This document shows, one piece after another, positions 9,318 to 21,167 of a stretch of DNA of 64,000 nucleotides. Position numbers and translations under genes: made by a program. This stretch comes from Oegoconia quadripuncta (lineage: Eukaryota; Arthropoda; Insecta; Lepidoptera; Autostichidae): positions 16,989,124-17,053,123 of the forward strand of contig OX438741.1 in NCBI GenBank assembly GCA_949316235.1. The letters are read 5' to 3'. Numbering within the stretch: position 1 is the stretch's first letter; every line of letters begins with the position of its first letter. The notes under the pieces were generated by a model that had not been told where the DNA came from, did no database searches, and saw only the letters and a list, made by a program, of their open reading frames with translations.

Positions 9318-9512
9318 ACAAATCTCTTCCCGCGGGTATCATAAAAAAAAAACTATGCGACTTTTCACCAAAAATTTCATTATGTGTCCATAGATTTGCA
9401 CAATCTAACAGTGATGAGCTCCTGTCAAGTGGATGTTGTTTCAAGCTGTAAAGCTTAAACTTTATGTTTGCAGCACCCAAACGCTAATGTTTGGGATGTC
9501 TCTGTATGTGTG
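9318..9512 (+). repeat. Repeat M, diverged copy
   Basis: Carries the CTCTTCCCGYGGGTRTCRTAA block, a TCCATAGATTTGCAC block and a GGATGTTGTTTCAAGC block in the same order as 44806-44885 and 47118-47345. An interspersed family of unknown class. Confidence 0.5.
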
Positions 9513-9514
9513 TG

Positions 9515-9700
9515 TGTATGTAAATCTGTCACTAAGCAGCACAGTTGTTACCATTGCTATGTCCCGGTCCTTTGAGGTAAGATAGCCAGTCTTCCAGGTA
9601 AGTGGATTCCAGTTGAGCGAGCTTTCATCTTCAGCTTTATCTCTACTTAAAATTGGTATAATCAGTCAAACGCTGACTAGTTGTGCACAAAAAAATATTA
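9515..9700 (+). repeat. SINE-A, strongly diverged, head missing
   Basis: Follows the SINE-A body order (AGCAGCA, CCGGT, GATAGCCAGTC) and ends GTTGTGCACAAAAAAA, but with many changes. Probably the oldest copy in the window. Confidence 0.5.
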
Positions 9701-10463
9701 ACAATTGTGGCAGATAATACACTCTAGTTAAATGAATGTGGGTAAAGATTACTTCATAGCAATTACATGATAAATTTTGACGCAACTGAAATATTTCCTG
9801 AATGAAGCGGCCTTCATCAGGTCGTTGGTCCACATGGTCTCCACTCCCGCTTTAATACATCACCGAATCTATGTTCAGACTCATGATTGATATGATGATG
9901 ATAAAATGAAATATCATGCAAGTAAACTATAGATTTAATTTTAAAAGAGATAAAGAAATTATTACCAGGTCCTGCGAACTCAACATTATAATCCGTGAAA
10001 CAAAAGCCAACTGACAAAATCATTAACAGCAATACCAGCCCAAATTGGTGCGAGGTTCAAATTACGTTCGTGACACTACTTCATTGCCGTAACATTATTA
10101 TACTATCGCGGAATAAATCTGTTCGTGCATTTAATGAGCTTTCAGCACTTGTGTGTCAATATTTAATGGGTTTCCACTTCAGTGGGAATGATAGGTATCG
10201 ATGTTATTATTTTTGTCATTAAACTGCCAGTTGGAACTTTTCATTTTCCCCGATGGAAAGAGGCTTAATTAAGTTTGAAGGTCGTGTGTCTGTATAACTA
10301 TAAATTTAAAATTTTGAAAGCCCCGACAACATGGACGGAATAAATAAATAAAAATAAGACGTTTTTTTAAAGCCCGCGACAACATTTAGGGAACAAACAA
10401 ATAAAACAGTAATTCGTCGTCCAATTTTTCTTTCTGCTTCGCGTGTGCAAGCACTCGGGATAA
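9701..10463. other. Gap without a supportable feature
   Basis: AT-rich. A 71-codon minus frame at 9817-10032 starts with a hydrophobic signal-like stretch but has no other support. Confidence 0.3.
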
Positions 10464-10887
10464 CATTGGGTCTTTCCCTATGAAATTGGAGTTTTTTTTC
10501 TTCGTTAATCATATGTACCAATTCCTGCGATTTTCAAAGCTATATCCAAATTAGTTTTTTATTTGGAAAATGGAATATTATTTCAAGGTTTCACATGAAA
10601 TATTTTTTAATTTCTGGGCTAAATCATATAATAAAAAAAATTATAACAGAGCTCTTTTCATGTGCTTCCCATAATCATTTCTTAGATTCGCTGAAACTTT
10701 TATAAAGCGGTTACTTTTAAAAATTAACGCTGCCTATACTTAACTAAATGTTATCCGATAATACACACAAAGTTTTGCTAAATTTGGATTTGCCGTTCCC
10801 AAAAAAAATAAAAAATGTTTGTATGGAGAAAACAGTCTTAATTAAATTCTTCATTCAAAACGCCAATTTCATAGGTAACGACCTAAT
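10464..10887 (+). mobile_element. MITE-B copy 1 (long-TIR element)
   Basis: About 424 bp. Ends ATTGGGTCTTTCCCTATGAAATTGG (left, 10464 on) and CCAATTTCATAGGTAACGACCTAAT (right), inverted relative to each other. Four more copies at 26597, 31745, 35050 and 39345 share the whole interior. No coding capacity; the short open frame at 10748-10948 is chance. Confidence 0.75.
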
Positions 10888-11581
10888 ACTTCCAGAACGA
10901 TTGAGTTCTGAAAAAGTCCGACGTAACAATAAGAAGTGTGTCGAGTAAATACGATCAGAGAGTCTGATCAGACAATCACAAACCAAATCTGACGTTTATT
11001 CCCGCCTTAATCCGCTAGATCTGACGGGAAATCCGTCAAGTTAGCAGCACTGAATAGACAAAACGTTACCTACTAAAAATAAAATACAGCAACCAGTATA
11101 GACAAAAATTGTTAACCGTCTTAAAGAAAAATAGTCCCCTGTCATCACCATGACGGCTCACCAACAGAATTTCGTAGATTATTCATGTTAAAGTGGTAAT
11201 GATAAATGAAGGAGGTCTTAAAGATGTTGACGTGGCCTGTGACGTGGCGTTAGATCTTTTAAAAGTGCTATTTACGCGTGTAAATAGAAGCATTATTAAT
11301 ATTCGAGGTTAATGCATTCGTTTGAAATAGATAAGTGTAAATCTGACATGAGGGTGAGATCTTTCACCAAATCATCATCTGTGTTAGGACGTAAGTCAGA
11401 TTCTTGGTCTAATATCTTGGTCTAACTTCGTTAATGTGCTAACATCTGATATTTACGTACCATGTTTCTGCCAATAAATATTCACTCATTCATTCAATAT
11501 CGGTATTGCAATCTTGTTCGTTATAAAGCCACGGCCATGCCACACGGAGGGAAAGTATATTAAATAATAAGTAGAAATAAG
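10888..11581. other. Gap without a supportable feature
   Basis: Unique-looking AT-rich sequence; a small inverted motif CTATTTACGCGTGTAAATAG at about 11268-11287 is the only structure noticed. Confidence 0.3.
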
Positions 11582-11864
11582 GAGCGTCGGTGCTCAGCGG
11601 TTAAGACGCGGTCTCCCAATTTAGGAGGTATAGATTTTTTTATTTAATTTAATTAGTTATGTGCATTTATCTGACTGCTCTTAAACGGTGAAGGAAAACA
11701 TCGTGAGGAAACCTGCATGCCTGAGAAATAAAAATTCAAAGGCATGTGAAGTCCCCAACCGGCATTGGGCCAGTATGGTGGACTATGGCCCATACTCCTT
11801 CATATACGAGGGCAGGTCTATATCCCTGCAGTGGGATATTTAAGGGCTGATGATGATGATGAAG
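11582..11864 (+). mobile_element. SINE-E, full length
   Basis: tRNA-derived head (CGTCGGTGCTCAGCGGTTAAG, then a Pol III box region), body with CGGTGAAGGAAAACATCGTG and GAGGAAACCTGCATGCC, end GGGCTGATGATGATGATG. Near-identical order at 31228-31525. The GATG run replaces a poly-A tail. Confidence 0.75.
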
Positions 11865-14122
11865 TAGAACAGCTATCACAGATTAAAAAAAAATCGCCTG
11901 CCTCACTTGGGTAACGTATCCGCCAATTGTGAAAAAAAAAACATATATTTTATGATAACCGTCGATAGGGTTAATCATAAGGATAATTTTTTCGTAAATA
12001 ACATTTGTATTTGTATTTATTTATTTATCTAAAATGTTATAAAGGTATACTTACAGGTGTCACAAAAACCTATATAAGTTTATCCGAACACCGTACCTAT
12101 GTCATCATCGGACACTCATGCATATACATATTATCATATATATTTATAAGATATAGCATCATAAATGAAAGGAAGATCATGAAATTTAACGGTTCTCTTA
12201 ATACATTTTCACGAAGGGACTTTGCAGATAGAAAGGTATACTCAATATTTTCAGAAGTGAGATAATTTTTTTTTTATGTTCTCATAGACCTTCCTCTACT
12301 ACTAGCCGAATACTGCCCTCTATGAACGTATGCCGTAAGATAATATTAGTGGTCACACAATTTATTTTCCCCAAAACAGTTTCATCTACAGATAATAGGA
12401 GGAATTGTTTTCAACCGCATGAAGGTAGCGCGCTTTGGTTACAGGTGTAACCACGGACGGTTGAATGGTTATTAATAACTAGAAATTTTCGAAAATAACC
12501 GTAATTAAATTGTAAATGTGTTATTTATAATTGGCTTTTAGGCTTCTCAAGTGCAGATCAGAGCGATTTTATTAATGTATTGTAAATGTATTTAAAAATA
12601 AATCTTAATTTAGACAAATGAGGGTGCCACTGGTCGGAATAAACCCTCTTAAGCCAGAATTGTCACCACATTTCTGTAGAACATTTACGTTTTTCATTTT
12701 GATGTTGGTGATTTAGGTATAGGTACGGCTTTATACTAAGTTTTTGTAGATAGTGTTTTATTGTGTTATATTTTCAAAGAAATTTTATTATTTATATTAA
12801 TTATATTGAGGGCATATAGAACCATAGTAATACTTATGTTCCATATTTGATTGTAAATGAAACGCAAATCAGAAATCGCAAAATAAAACATTAAAATACG
12901 ACTAACAAGTAAACGAAACTCGAATGAAAACCCAATCAAAAAATAACAAAAGCTCAAAGAAACGTCATCGCAAATACTGCGGACGGTGTTATGATTTTTA
13001 AAAATAAATTACTTCTCTCCCAAGGTAAACAAGTTGAAACCTTACCTCGGAAAGCCCTTCCAAAGTCTAATAATTTCCGAAGTGTCATGTCGCCGTGAAA
13101 TAAATGAAGTGGAGAAAATAAATTTCATTTAAAAATCACGGCACACCATTATTTTCCGGGTTCCCCTAATTAATTTCTTGTCACCGTCTGGATAGGCCGT
13201 TATGGCTGTGACAGCCCGGCAAGAGGGACAAACTTATAGACTATCGATTGGAGCGACGAGGATGGTTAGATAAAGGTGAGTGCGCTTCATTACCATCTTT
13301 TAGTAGTTAGTGGGAGATAGGAAGTTTTCCGGCTGAGTTCTGCTCTCCTGGTACTTTTTATTAATGACAGTGAATATTTTATGGTGTTTTTTTTGAAAAT
13401 ATTAATACAAATTCTAATGGTGTAAATAAAATATGGATAATTTGATAGTAATCAATCATTATTAAATTTATCGAACTCGTCTCGTTGATCAATTAGATAA
13501 AAAAACAACAATCCTGTGCAAGTTAATGCATTGTATTCAAGTAAGTGCTTTGAGTTATGAGGACATACCTTCGTTAGAAGAAAAAAGAAAAAAAAGATTG
13601 CTTATAAAAGTTATACTAGTAGGCACTCGTCGAAAGGAATATTTTATGCTCGCCTAGAGCGCGACTACCTATATAGTTTGTTCTAAATTTGAATTTAAAA
13701 AGACATTGACAATATAGCCGCGCAGGTTTATGGCAGCTTTTATTGAGTGATTGGGTAAAGGCTTTGGAAGAAAGACGGAATACAAATACTTGCAAATGGG
13801 CTTCAAACTACACTCGATGCAATTCTGTCAAACTGCTATGCTGTGTTGTGTCTTATTATTAAATAAGTAAATCATACTAATTAACATTAACAGGTAAATC
13901 AGCATAACACGTGAATAAGGTGAATCAGCACGCTCGCACCCGCCTCGCTCAGGTTGGGTACACACGAGTTACACAATTAAACAAGCTTAATTTTCTTGTA
14001 CGAGTTATATCCGAGATGTTCCCGGGAATATTTACAGAAAGTAACGGGTAAATATTGCGAGCGGCAACGGAGGTGGAAATCTTGGAGGCTGACTAAGTAC
14101 GGAAAGGGCTTTTTAAGACTTT
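11865..14122. other. Long gap, mostly unique AT-rich sequence
   Basis: No repeat family of this window and no exon-like frame. About 13090-13300 is less AT-rich (contains TTTCCGGGTTCCCCTAATTA) and reads like unique, possibly conserved non-coding DNA. Confidence 0.3.
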
Positions 14123-14240
14123 TGGACACTTACACCAATCATCTAGCCCCAAACTAAGCAAAGTTTGTGTTATGGATACTGGATAGCGGATAAATATACA
14201 TAAATATTATATATATATATATATATATAGACATCCATCA
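14123..14240 (-). repeat. SINE-B tail fragment
   Basis: GGACACTTACACCAATCATC and ACTAAGCAAAG, the reverse of the SINE-B 3' end, followed by a (TA)n run at 14208-14228. The head is missing. Confidence 0.6.
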
Positions 14241-14480
14241 AATCAAAATCAAATCCAATCAAATATATTTATTAATTCGTATGGTACTTCAAAACATAAA
14301 ATCTAGACAATAATACTTAATTGCAACTGTAACACTAGGAAAAGCCTGTGTTTCAGGCGAAGCTAGGGCTTCTATGACTTAAAATAATACTATAGGTACT
14401 CTACCTTTCTACAAAAAATCAGAAACTTTAAGATTACAGGAAGTTACACCTCAAAAACTGCGTATTGTTACTGGACTAGT
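14241..14480 (-). repeat. LINE 3' end with CAAAT-type tail
   Basis: Starts AATCAAAATCAAATC then TATTTATTAATTCGTATGG (reversed poly-A signal and 3' UTR). A segment about CTGTGTTTCAGGCGAAGCTAG recurs at 14600-14625, next to a second SINE-B tail. Confidence 0.45.
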
Positions 14481-14506
14481 ATTAAAATAAATAATAAATA
14501 AATATT

Positions 14507-14650
14507 TCGGACACTTACACCAATCATCTAGTCCCAAACTAAGCAAAGCTTGTGCTATGGATACTAGATAACGGATAAACATACGCAACTAGGAAAATCC
14601 TGTGTTTCAGGCAAAGCTAGGGGTCCTATGACTTAAAATGATATAATCAT
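14507..14650 (-). repeat. Second SINE-B tail plus LINE-end segment
   Basis: Repeats the pairing at 14123-14400 (SINE-B tail, then CTGTGTTTCAGGCAAAGCTAG and CTATGACTTAAAAT), with the stretch between them deleted. It reads as an old local duplication. Confidence 0.5.
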
Positions 14651-14799
14651 ATAGATCTATAAATGAAGTAGATATACAGAATAAATCTATAATCTAAAAA
14701 ATAAATAATTATCATAAAGATTACTTCAAGACAGTCAATAACTTCTTTGTATCCTCGTAGGTAAAATTTTGAAGAAAATCTCGTAGTAATTTCTTATTA

Positions 14800-15062
14800 A
14801 AACTTTTTTTTTTTTTTTTTTATATATGAGAGGGCGGCAAACGAGCATGCGGGTCACCTGATGGAAAGCAATCACCGCCCGCAACACCAAAAGGGTCACA
14901 GATGCGTTGCCGGCCTTGAGGAAGGTGTCCACCCCAGAATAAGTAGGGCAGCCTGAGCGATGAGGGATTCTCCAGCACTAATAGTGCTGGTACCCTCCTG
15001 GGGTACTAACTCTTTAAATACCGCTACCATTCTGGAGAGAGACTGGAAGGTGGACTGTAGGT
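14800..15062 (-). repeat. Repeat C, T-run at left
   Basis: Opens with a run of T then GAGAGGGCGGCAAACGAGCA, GTCACCTGATGG, CAACACCAAAAGGGTCACAG. Same order at 19943-20240, 32283-32335 and 61828-61915. An interspersed retroposon-like family. Confidence 0.6.
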
Positions 15063-15067
15063 AAGGT

Positions 15068-15184
15068 GGTATGACTCGGGAATAAATGTTCATATTCATC
15101 AAACAAACATTTAGGATTTGAATCCGCAACCTTAGGTTTCGCTGACAAAATGTGACCCACTATCCACTACACCAACCGGTCGTT
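15068..15184 (-). repeat. SINE-B head fragment
   Basis: Reverse of the SINE-B head: ACTCGGGAATAAATGTTC, GATTTGAATCCGCAACC (B box region) and CACTATCCACTACACCAACC (A box region). Abuts repeat C. Confidence 0.6.
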
Positions 15185-15487
15185 AATTTTTTGTGGCTTA
15201 CATACAACCCTAACCTTAGTGTAGGATTAGGTGTCGCAAACTGAAGACCTTTCCATCGGTAAAATATTTTTTTACTGTAATTCAATGATCCTGTGAGTTT
15301 TTTGCGCCATTTTGCCACAGATGATTAAGTATAAGTATTTTAATCAAACTTTTTGGACTTTATTTATTGATCAATCACTGAAAATTTAAAAAATAAGCAA
15401 AAGTGTGTCGTGTATTGTTTTGCATATTTAAATCGATCCATGCTATTCATTAAATAATATAATAATAATTAATAAATGACTTTGCAC

Positions 15488-15718
15488 AAACACACAGCGC
15501 TTTGCACAAGCATCTAGGCTTGTGTTATGGATACCAGATGGTTGATAAACTACACAAATAAATTTTTTTGTTTATAAATAAATTCATGTATAAATGAAAA
15601 ACATCCATTACTCGGGAATACATGTCTGTATTCAACATACAAACATATGCCTATGATTCGAACCCACGACCATTTGGTATAGTAGCAGAGTTTCTAACCA
15701 CTACACTAAACAGGTCGT
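15488..15718 (-). mobile_element. SINE-D, diverged full-length copy
   Basis: Ends at the left with the body (GTGTTATGGATACCAGATGG) and at the right with the tRNA-like head (GATTCGAACCC, CTAACCACTACACTAAACAG). Same family at 32680, 38325 and 58412. Confidence 0.65.
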
Positions 15719-16461
15719 TCATTCATTCCGATACTCCATCTCTATACAAACTTATCTTCGACACCGCCACTTAATTTGAATATCCAGCACAACCGAGTGT
15801 TTAATAAAACATCCACTTTGATTTACATCCGAACAAATCTGTACCTTTTGCGCTTTGTTTAGTGTAAACACGCCCTTACACAGCTACCTCGCTCTGTGTA
15901 CACTTCGTTTTGAATTTTGTTACGACGCTATCCAAATTTCCTGTTTAATTGAAGGAGCAAGACGGTTTCTTTGTTTGCATTTCACTAGATTTGGTTAGGA
16001 GGTTCGACTTGGGGAAATATTTAAATAAAAATTTAAGGCAAAACTTTTTTTTATGCACAACAGATTGTTACTTCACCTGAATCACACACAAAAATGTACA
16101 CGTTAAAAGGTGCAAATCTATAAATGATTTAGGTGTTTTGTTTATAGATGTTCTTTGGTGGAAACTCTCTTAGTCGCCTTTTTCGATACCCAAGGAAAAA
16201 GACGGATTGGTTCTATCTTTTTGCGTGCAGGAACCACAGAGTACTCAATATCCAAAAAAATTGGTGTTATGCTCCAAGAGTGGAATTAAACGAGCATTGA
16301 AAATGCCAGTTCCGTATTTCCATTTTAAATGAACAAATAAATCAATTAAGCTGCCTAACGCTAATTTTCTGTTCTGTATTTGTTAGAGTGGCCATTAATT
16401 AGGCATCATATTGTTCACTGAGGAGGAACTGTCTACTGTAGCATCACAAAAAAAAAAGTAA
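15719..16461. other. Gap, unique-looking sequence
   Basis: No repeat family or exon recognised; somewhat richer in GC at 15840-15980. Confidence 0.3.
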
Positions 16462-16985
16462 TCAAAATCAAAAAATGCTTTATTTTGTAGGTACACAGGG
16501 TACACTTAAAATAGTCGGATTTTACATTTTTTTAAGCTACTGCTTGTTCAGAAGTCAATTTTCCCCTGAGAAGAACAAGCAAGAAACTCGAGAGGTTGCT
16601 CTTTTAAAAAAAAGGTTTTTATATTATAAAATTATAAATTATTATTTTATATTATAATATTTCATTATTAATTGTGAAATAGCCTGGTTATGCGAACGGG
16701 CTGTTCATGGCCATGAATGTTTATCATCTAAATAATCTGATATTTTATAATATGCTTTCTTAATAAGTTTCTGTTTTATAGTATCTTTAAATTTATTGAA
16801 AGGAAGATTTTGTATATCAACAGGAACCTTATTAGAAAAGCGTAAAAGCGTTTGAATGCATTACTGACTTTGCGGAGGCGACTTATGTGACCTGCAAGTT
16901 TATCTTTATTTCTTGTATTGACATAATGTTTATCACTATTTTTCCTAAATGATGCAATATTTTTATTATCAAATCATTCAACAAA
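16462..16985 (-). mobile_element. LINE-F 5'-truncated copy
   Basis: Minus-strand 3' end: AATCAAAATC tail then TTTATTTTGTAGG, the GAAGAACAAGCAAGAAACTC block, then the last codons of an RT C-terminus (reverse of NKVPVDIQNLPFNKFK, ending in SDYLDD-like residues). CR1/Jockey-type LINE by the look of the tail; no RNase H. Coding part broken. Confidence 0.7.
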
Positions 16986-17000
16986 AAATCATAATCATTT

Positions 17001-17962
17001 AATCTGACTTACAACATTTTAGGTCAATTAGTTTAAAATAGCGGAATATATTCAATGATTCAATGTAATCTAAACGCCTACCAACATTAATAAGGCAAAA
17101 TCACACGACGCGACAATAGAGGAAGCAATAAACGCAGGCAAATCGCCTCCTGCGACTAGCACCTTCTAATAAAAATTCCTGCAAATCAATACGTTCTCTT
17201 TTACGCTTTTTGTATTGTATTTTATTTTGTTGTTCGCCTCCGCGTGTTAAAGGGACCATTCTCGGATCTAGTCGAATTATAGGCGAATATAATGATCTTG
17301 ACATTTGAGAGGAATGACGTTAGTCTTCTCAATACATAATATAAATTCACGCCTGTTTCCCATAGCGTTAGGCAGAGATCATAGACTTCCACTTGCTACG
17401 ATCCTGACACACCACTTTTGCTTCATTCACTCTGATAAGGTTGTTCATACATGCACATTCACTTCGTGTAAATCTCTTTCGTTAGTCTTCTTTGATTCAT
17501 CCTCTCCGACTGTCCAAACCATCTCAGCAGTGGCGTGCCCTCCATACAAGCAGAAAGGCAGTGCCTACTCTAGAAAATTGTAAGCTTTCCTCGATGTGCA
17601 TTCTCAAGATAGCTGATTCATACTGATGTGAACAAAAATATACTAAACTGTTGCGAGGATTGCTGCAAGAGTAAGTTATTATTTTGTAGTTGAATTTTTT
17701 CTCGTTAAATAGCAAATTTTATAATAGCCGGCCGGAGATTTATATGCGAATGGCGAAATTCGTAGCGTTTTTATCATGCGAAATTTATTTGTGACGCATA
17801 TTATTATTTTCGCTATGTGAAATAGGCTACAAATGCGACCGTCAAATTACATAACACATTGTTCGATGAACAAAAACTCACCGGTATAAAAATGTACTGA
17901 AAATTTAGGAAACCCCCCGAGAAAACGTACGACCACATCAGATAAACCAACCATCGTCAAGA
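17001..17962. other. Gap with possible RTE-like debris
   Basis: 17330-17550 (minus) contains AGACTTCCACTTGCTACGAT, which I associate with RTE-type LINE remains, but no domain can be read. The rest shows nothing. Confidence 0.25.
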
Positions 17963-18200
17963 TAATTTTTTTTTTTTTTTTTTTTCGGACACTTAGACCA
18001 ATCATCTAGTACCAAACTAAGCAAAGCTTGTGCTATGGATACTAGATAACGGATAAACATACGTAAATATTTATATAAACATCCAAGACTCGGGAATAAA
18101 TGTTCGTGTTCATCACACAAACATTTACCCCTCGCGGGATTCGAACCCGCAACCATTGGTTTCGCTGATAGGGTCACTATCCACTACACCAATCGGTCGT
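17963..18200 (-). mobile_element. SINE-B, full length
   Basis: Poly-T at 17967-17985, then the reversed body (CGGACACTTAGACCAATCAT, GTGCTATGGATACTAG) and head GGGATTCGAACCCGCAACC (B box) and CACTATCCACTACACCAATCG. tRNA-derived Pol III SINE; about 215 bp without tail. Confidence 0.8.
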
Positions 18201-18367
18201 CAAAATAAACCAACTCTGTTAAATGTTAAATATTTTCGAAACGGCTTAACCAACTACCACCACATATGGCTAAGAGCCTATCCCCGAGTATAATTTTAAA
18301 TATAATAACTATTTAAGTATTAAAAACCGAAAAAAACTACAGTTATTCGAGTTTTTATCATAAAATG

Positions 18368-18540
18368 TATCATGACACGAATATCAACACACTCCGGGTG
18401 CCAAGACGAATCTAACGACACCATGCACTTCGAAATCGGTCAAGCCGTTTAGGCCACAGGATGCGCCAAAGGAACGGACATACAGACACTCGAAAAACAT
18501 TACCCTCCTTCCTTGGTCAGTCGGGTAAAAAAATACCCTC
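18368..18540 (-). repeat. Repeat G copy
   Basis: Reads (reverse) GGCGCATCCTGTGGCCTAAA, GACCGATTTCG and ACTCGAAAAACATTACCC. The same blocks occur at 21840-21960, 28545-28600, 28985-29110, 30478-30600 and 40555-40645. Class unknown. Confidence 0.5.
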
Positions 18541-18585
18541 AAATCGGACTACAAATTGGTTTTATACCGGACAAAGACTGGACAT

Positions 18586-18919
18586 AACCGCCTCCGTGGC
18601 TCAATGTAAACAACATTGGGTTTGCGATTCGGAGGTCGCGGGTTCGATCCCCAGCGGGGTACATGTTTTAAGTACTCAGTTTGGTTGGTGGTAGGGCATT
18701 TTAAATGTCCGCCTGGCTAGCTACCACCATCTTATCTAAATCTGCCGCCAAGCAGCAATGTTAATAGCATTGTTGTGTTCCGGTTGTCAGAGATAAGATA
18801 GCCAGTCCTTAAAGTTGTTGTGGTTTTCGGGTCAGTACGCTTCCACCTTCAACCTCATCTTCACTTAACATCAGGTGTGGTTGAGGTCAAGTATCAACAC
18901 GTTGTGCATAAAAAAAAAC
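18586..18919 (+). mobile_element. SINE-A copy 1, full length
   Basis: tRNA-like head CCGCCTCCGTGGCTCAATG (A box) and GGTTCGATCCCCAGCG (B box), body with GTCCGCCTGGCTAGCTACCA and GATAAGATAGCCAG, end GTTGTGCATAAAAAAAA. About 330 bp; the reference copy for the family. Confidence 0.85.
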
Positions 18920-19433
18920 ATACACACAACGCCTACAAACACGTAACACCTGTTGTTTTCCGCCGGGGGTTGAAACAACCGAATGGAATGTTTAATTTAA
19001 AAAAGTGTAAAACCTTTTTTTCACTGCAGTCTGTGTGTAATTTGTATTTGTTTGTGTGTATATATTTCAATGGATTTTAATAAACTCAGCTTTAATTCCC
19101 ACTACACACAAACCTTTACAGGTTTTCGTGAGCGTCTTATAGTGAAGATTGTTTAAATAATGTTCTATGGATAAATAAAGGAAAAAAAATAAAAAAATAT
19201 AGCTAGGATTATTTAAAGAATGGCATAGGATAGCCAAAGAAATGCAAAATAACATAGAGTCGGCCACAGATGTATACAGAGACACACAGATATTGTAGAG
19301 ACAGACGTAGCGTTTTGTAATATTAGTTATGGAGTGAGACTACCAATGAATACGAATAAATTTTACTATGGGGATGACTTCGACATCACAACAAAAAAAA
19401 AGCTGTTTCACACATTTTGGTTCATAATATAAG

Positions 19434-19766
19434 TTTTTTTTATGCATATTTTACTGGTTAGTACTTGTCTTCAATCACACCTGATGTTAAGTGAAGATGA
19501 GGCCGAAGGTGGAAGCGTACTGACCCGGAAATCCAAATATTTGGGGGACTGGCTATCTTATCAATGATAACCGGAACACAACAATGCTATTAACATTGCT
19601 GTTTGGCGGCAGATTTAGATAAAATGGTGGTAGCTAGCCAGGCGGACATTTAAAATACCCTACCAACAACCAAACCGAGTACTAAACATGTAGACCGCTG
19701 GGGATCGAACCCGCGACCTCCGATTCGTAAATCCTATGTTGTTTACATTGAGCCACGGAGGCGGTT
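19434..19766 (-). mobile_element. SINE-A copy 2, full length
   Basis: Reverse of the 18586 copy from poly-T to GAGCCACGGAGGCGGTT; a few substitutions. Confidence 0.85.
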
Positions 19767-19877
19767 GAAAAGGTATTGAACTTATGTATGAAACAGTAGA
19801 TTATTTTTGTGATTTCAAAGTTGGTCCCATAGCTTCAATATTTATGGTTAACGTATCACGATCTTTGAAAACCACAT

Positions 19878-19945
19878 CCCAACTAATATTATAAATCCGA
19901 AAGTTTGTATGTGCGTATGTTTGTTACCGGGTCGACAGATTTATT
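19878..19945 (+). repeat. Helitron-like 5' fragment
   Basis: ACTAATATTATAAATCCGAAAG followed by GTATGTTTGTTACCGGGTC, the start common to short lepidopteran Helitrons. Interrupted at 19943 by repeat C. Confidence 0.4.
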
Positions 19946-20240
19946 TATTTTTTTTATATATGAGAGGGCGGCAAACGAGCATGCGGGTCACCTGATGGCA
20001 AGCAATCACCGCCGCCCATGGACACCCGCAACACCAAAAGGGTCACAGATGCGTTGCCGGCCTTTGAGGAAGGTGTAGGCTCGTTTCTTGAAGGTTCCAA
20101 TGTCGTACTCGTTCGGGAATACCGCTGCCGGAAGATGGTTGGATGGCAGATTAGAATCTGGAATACCATATAGGATAGATATTTTTAGTGGGAATGCTCT
20201 TTGAGTCATAGAATGAGGTATTTAATAGAATGAATACTAA
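19943..20240 (-). repeat. Repeat C, longest copy
   Basis: T-rich left end, GAGAGGGCGGCAAACGAGCA, then AACACCAAAAGGGTCACAGA and TGTCGTACTCGTTCGGGAAT. Short frames here (19954-20209) are not genes. Confidence 0.6.
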
Positions 20241-20267
20241 GTGGACAATGTCGTGGATAACAATTAA

Positions 20268-20502
20268 TCTAAATATATATAACTCAAAGGTGACTGACAT
20301 AGTGATCTATCAAAGCCCAGCCCAAACCACTGGACGGATCGGGCTGAAATTTGGCATGCAGGTAGATATTATGACGTAGGCATCCGCTAAGAAAGGATTT
20401 TGATAAATTCTACCCCCAAGGGGATAAAATAGGGGATGAAAGTTTGTTGTTTGTATTTTGATAAAATCTTCCACGCGGACGAAGTCGCGGGAGGAAAGCT
20501 AG
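20268..20502 (+). mobile_element. Short non-autonomous Helitron, complete
   Basis: Begins TCTAAATATATATAACTC and ends GAAGTCGCGGGAGGAAAGCTAG, inserted between A (20267) and T (20503), as Helitrons do. No terminal inverted repeat; a GC-rich stem can form in CCACGCGG...CGCGGG near the 3' end. 235 bp, non-coding. Confidence 0.75.
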
Positions 20503-20807
20503 TCTTGTATATATGGGAAGAGAAGAACGATCTTATTCTACTCTGCTCTCTACTGTAGTACTCTTACTCTTGTAGTACTCTTAGGCTGAATTGGAATTTC
20601 ATTATCAAGTATCAAATTTGTCAGTTCCTAATACAAAAGTAGCAGTAAATAGAAAACACGTTGGATCCCGTGTACTATTTGCATGCTACCGATGTGTGTA
20701 GTTACGGGGCGCATTGGTACAGGGTCGTAATCAGTTACAATTAGCGCCCCTAGCTATCTTACCGCCCCTTGATAAACTACATGGTTCACTATATACATTT
20801 TTTTGTT

Positions 20808-21010
20808 TTTTTTATGCCCAACGTTTTAGTTGAAAATTATTTTAGTTGACCCCAATCACGCCTTTATATTAAGTGAAGATGCTGCCGAAGGTGGAAGCGC
20901 GCACAATAGGAATTGGCTGTCTTATCTTAAACAGCCGGAATAGAATACTATCAGCATTCTTGCTTGGCGCATTCAATGGCGAGTTCGACAATAAAGACCA
21001 CCAACAATTT
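20808..21010 (-). repeat. SINE-A, decayed copy
   Basis: Poly-T, ATGCCCAACG, GACCCCAATCACGCC, AGTGAAGATGCTGCCGAAGG, GGAAGCGCGC: the SINE-A 3' half with many changes; head lost. Confidence 0.5.
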
Positions 21011-21092
21011 ACACTGGCACGCCAACAACATAGCCTTGAGTGATACCATAAATACCCAAATGGTAAAACAATTTATGCACATGCCAATTAGA

Positions 21093-21167
21093 AGTATACA
21101 TCTCATCTCATCTTCACTTAACATCAGGTGTGATTGAGGTCAAGTACGAACTCGTCGTGCATAAAAA
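21093..21167 (+). repeat. SINE-A tail fragment
   Basis: CATCTTCACTTAACATCAGG to CGTGCATAAAAAA only. Confidence 0.6.

Noticed and set aside
9817..10032. 71-codon minus frame starting with a hydrophobic signal-like stretch
   Set aside because: Upstream in-frame stop is close, the remainder has no motif, and no exon neighbours were found.
17871..17895. Third MITE-L end (AAAAACTCACCGGTATA)
   Set aside because: Only about 17 bases match and no opposite end is present; probably chance or too decayed to call.
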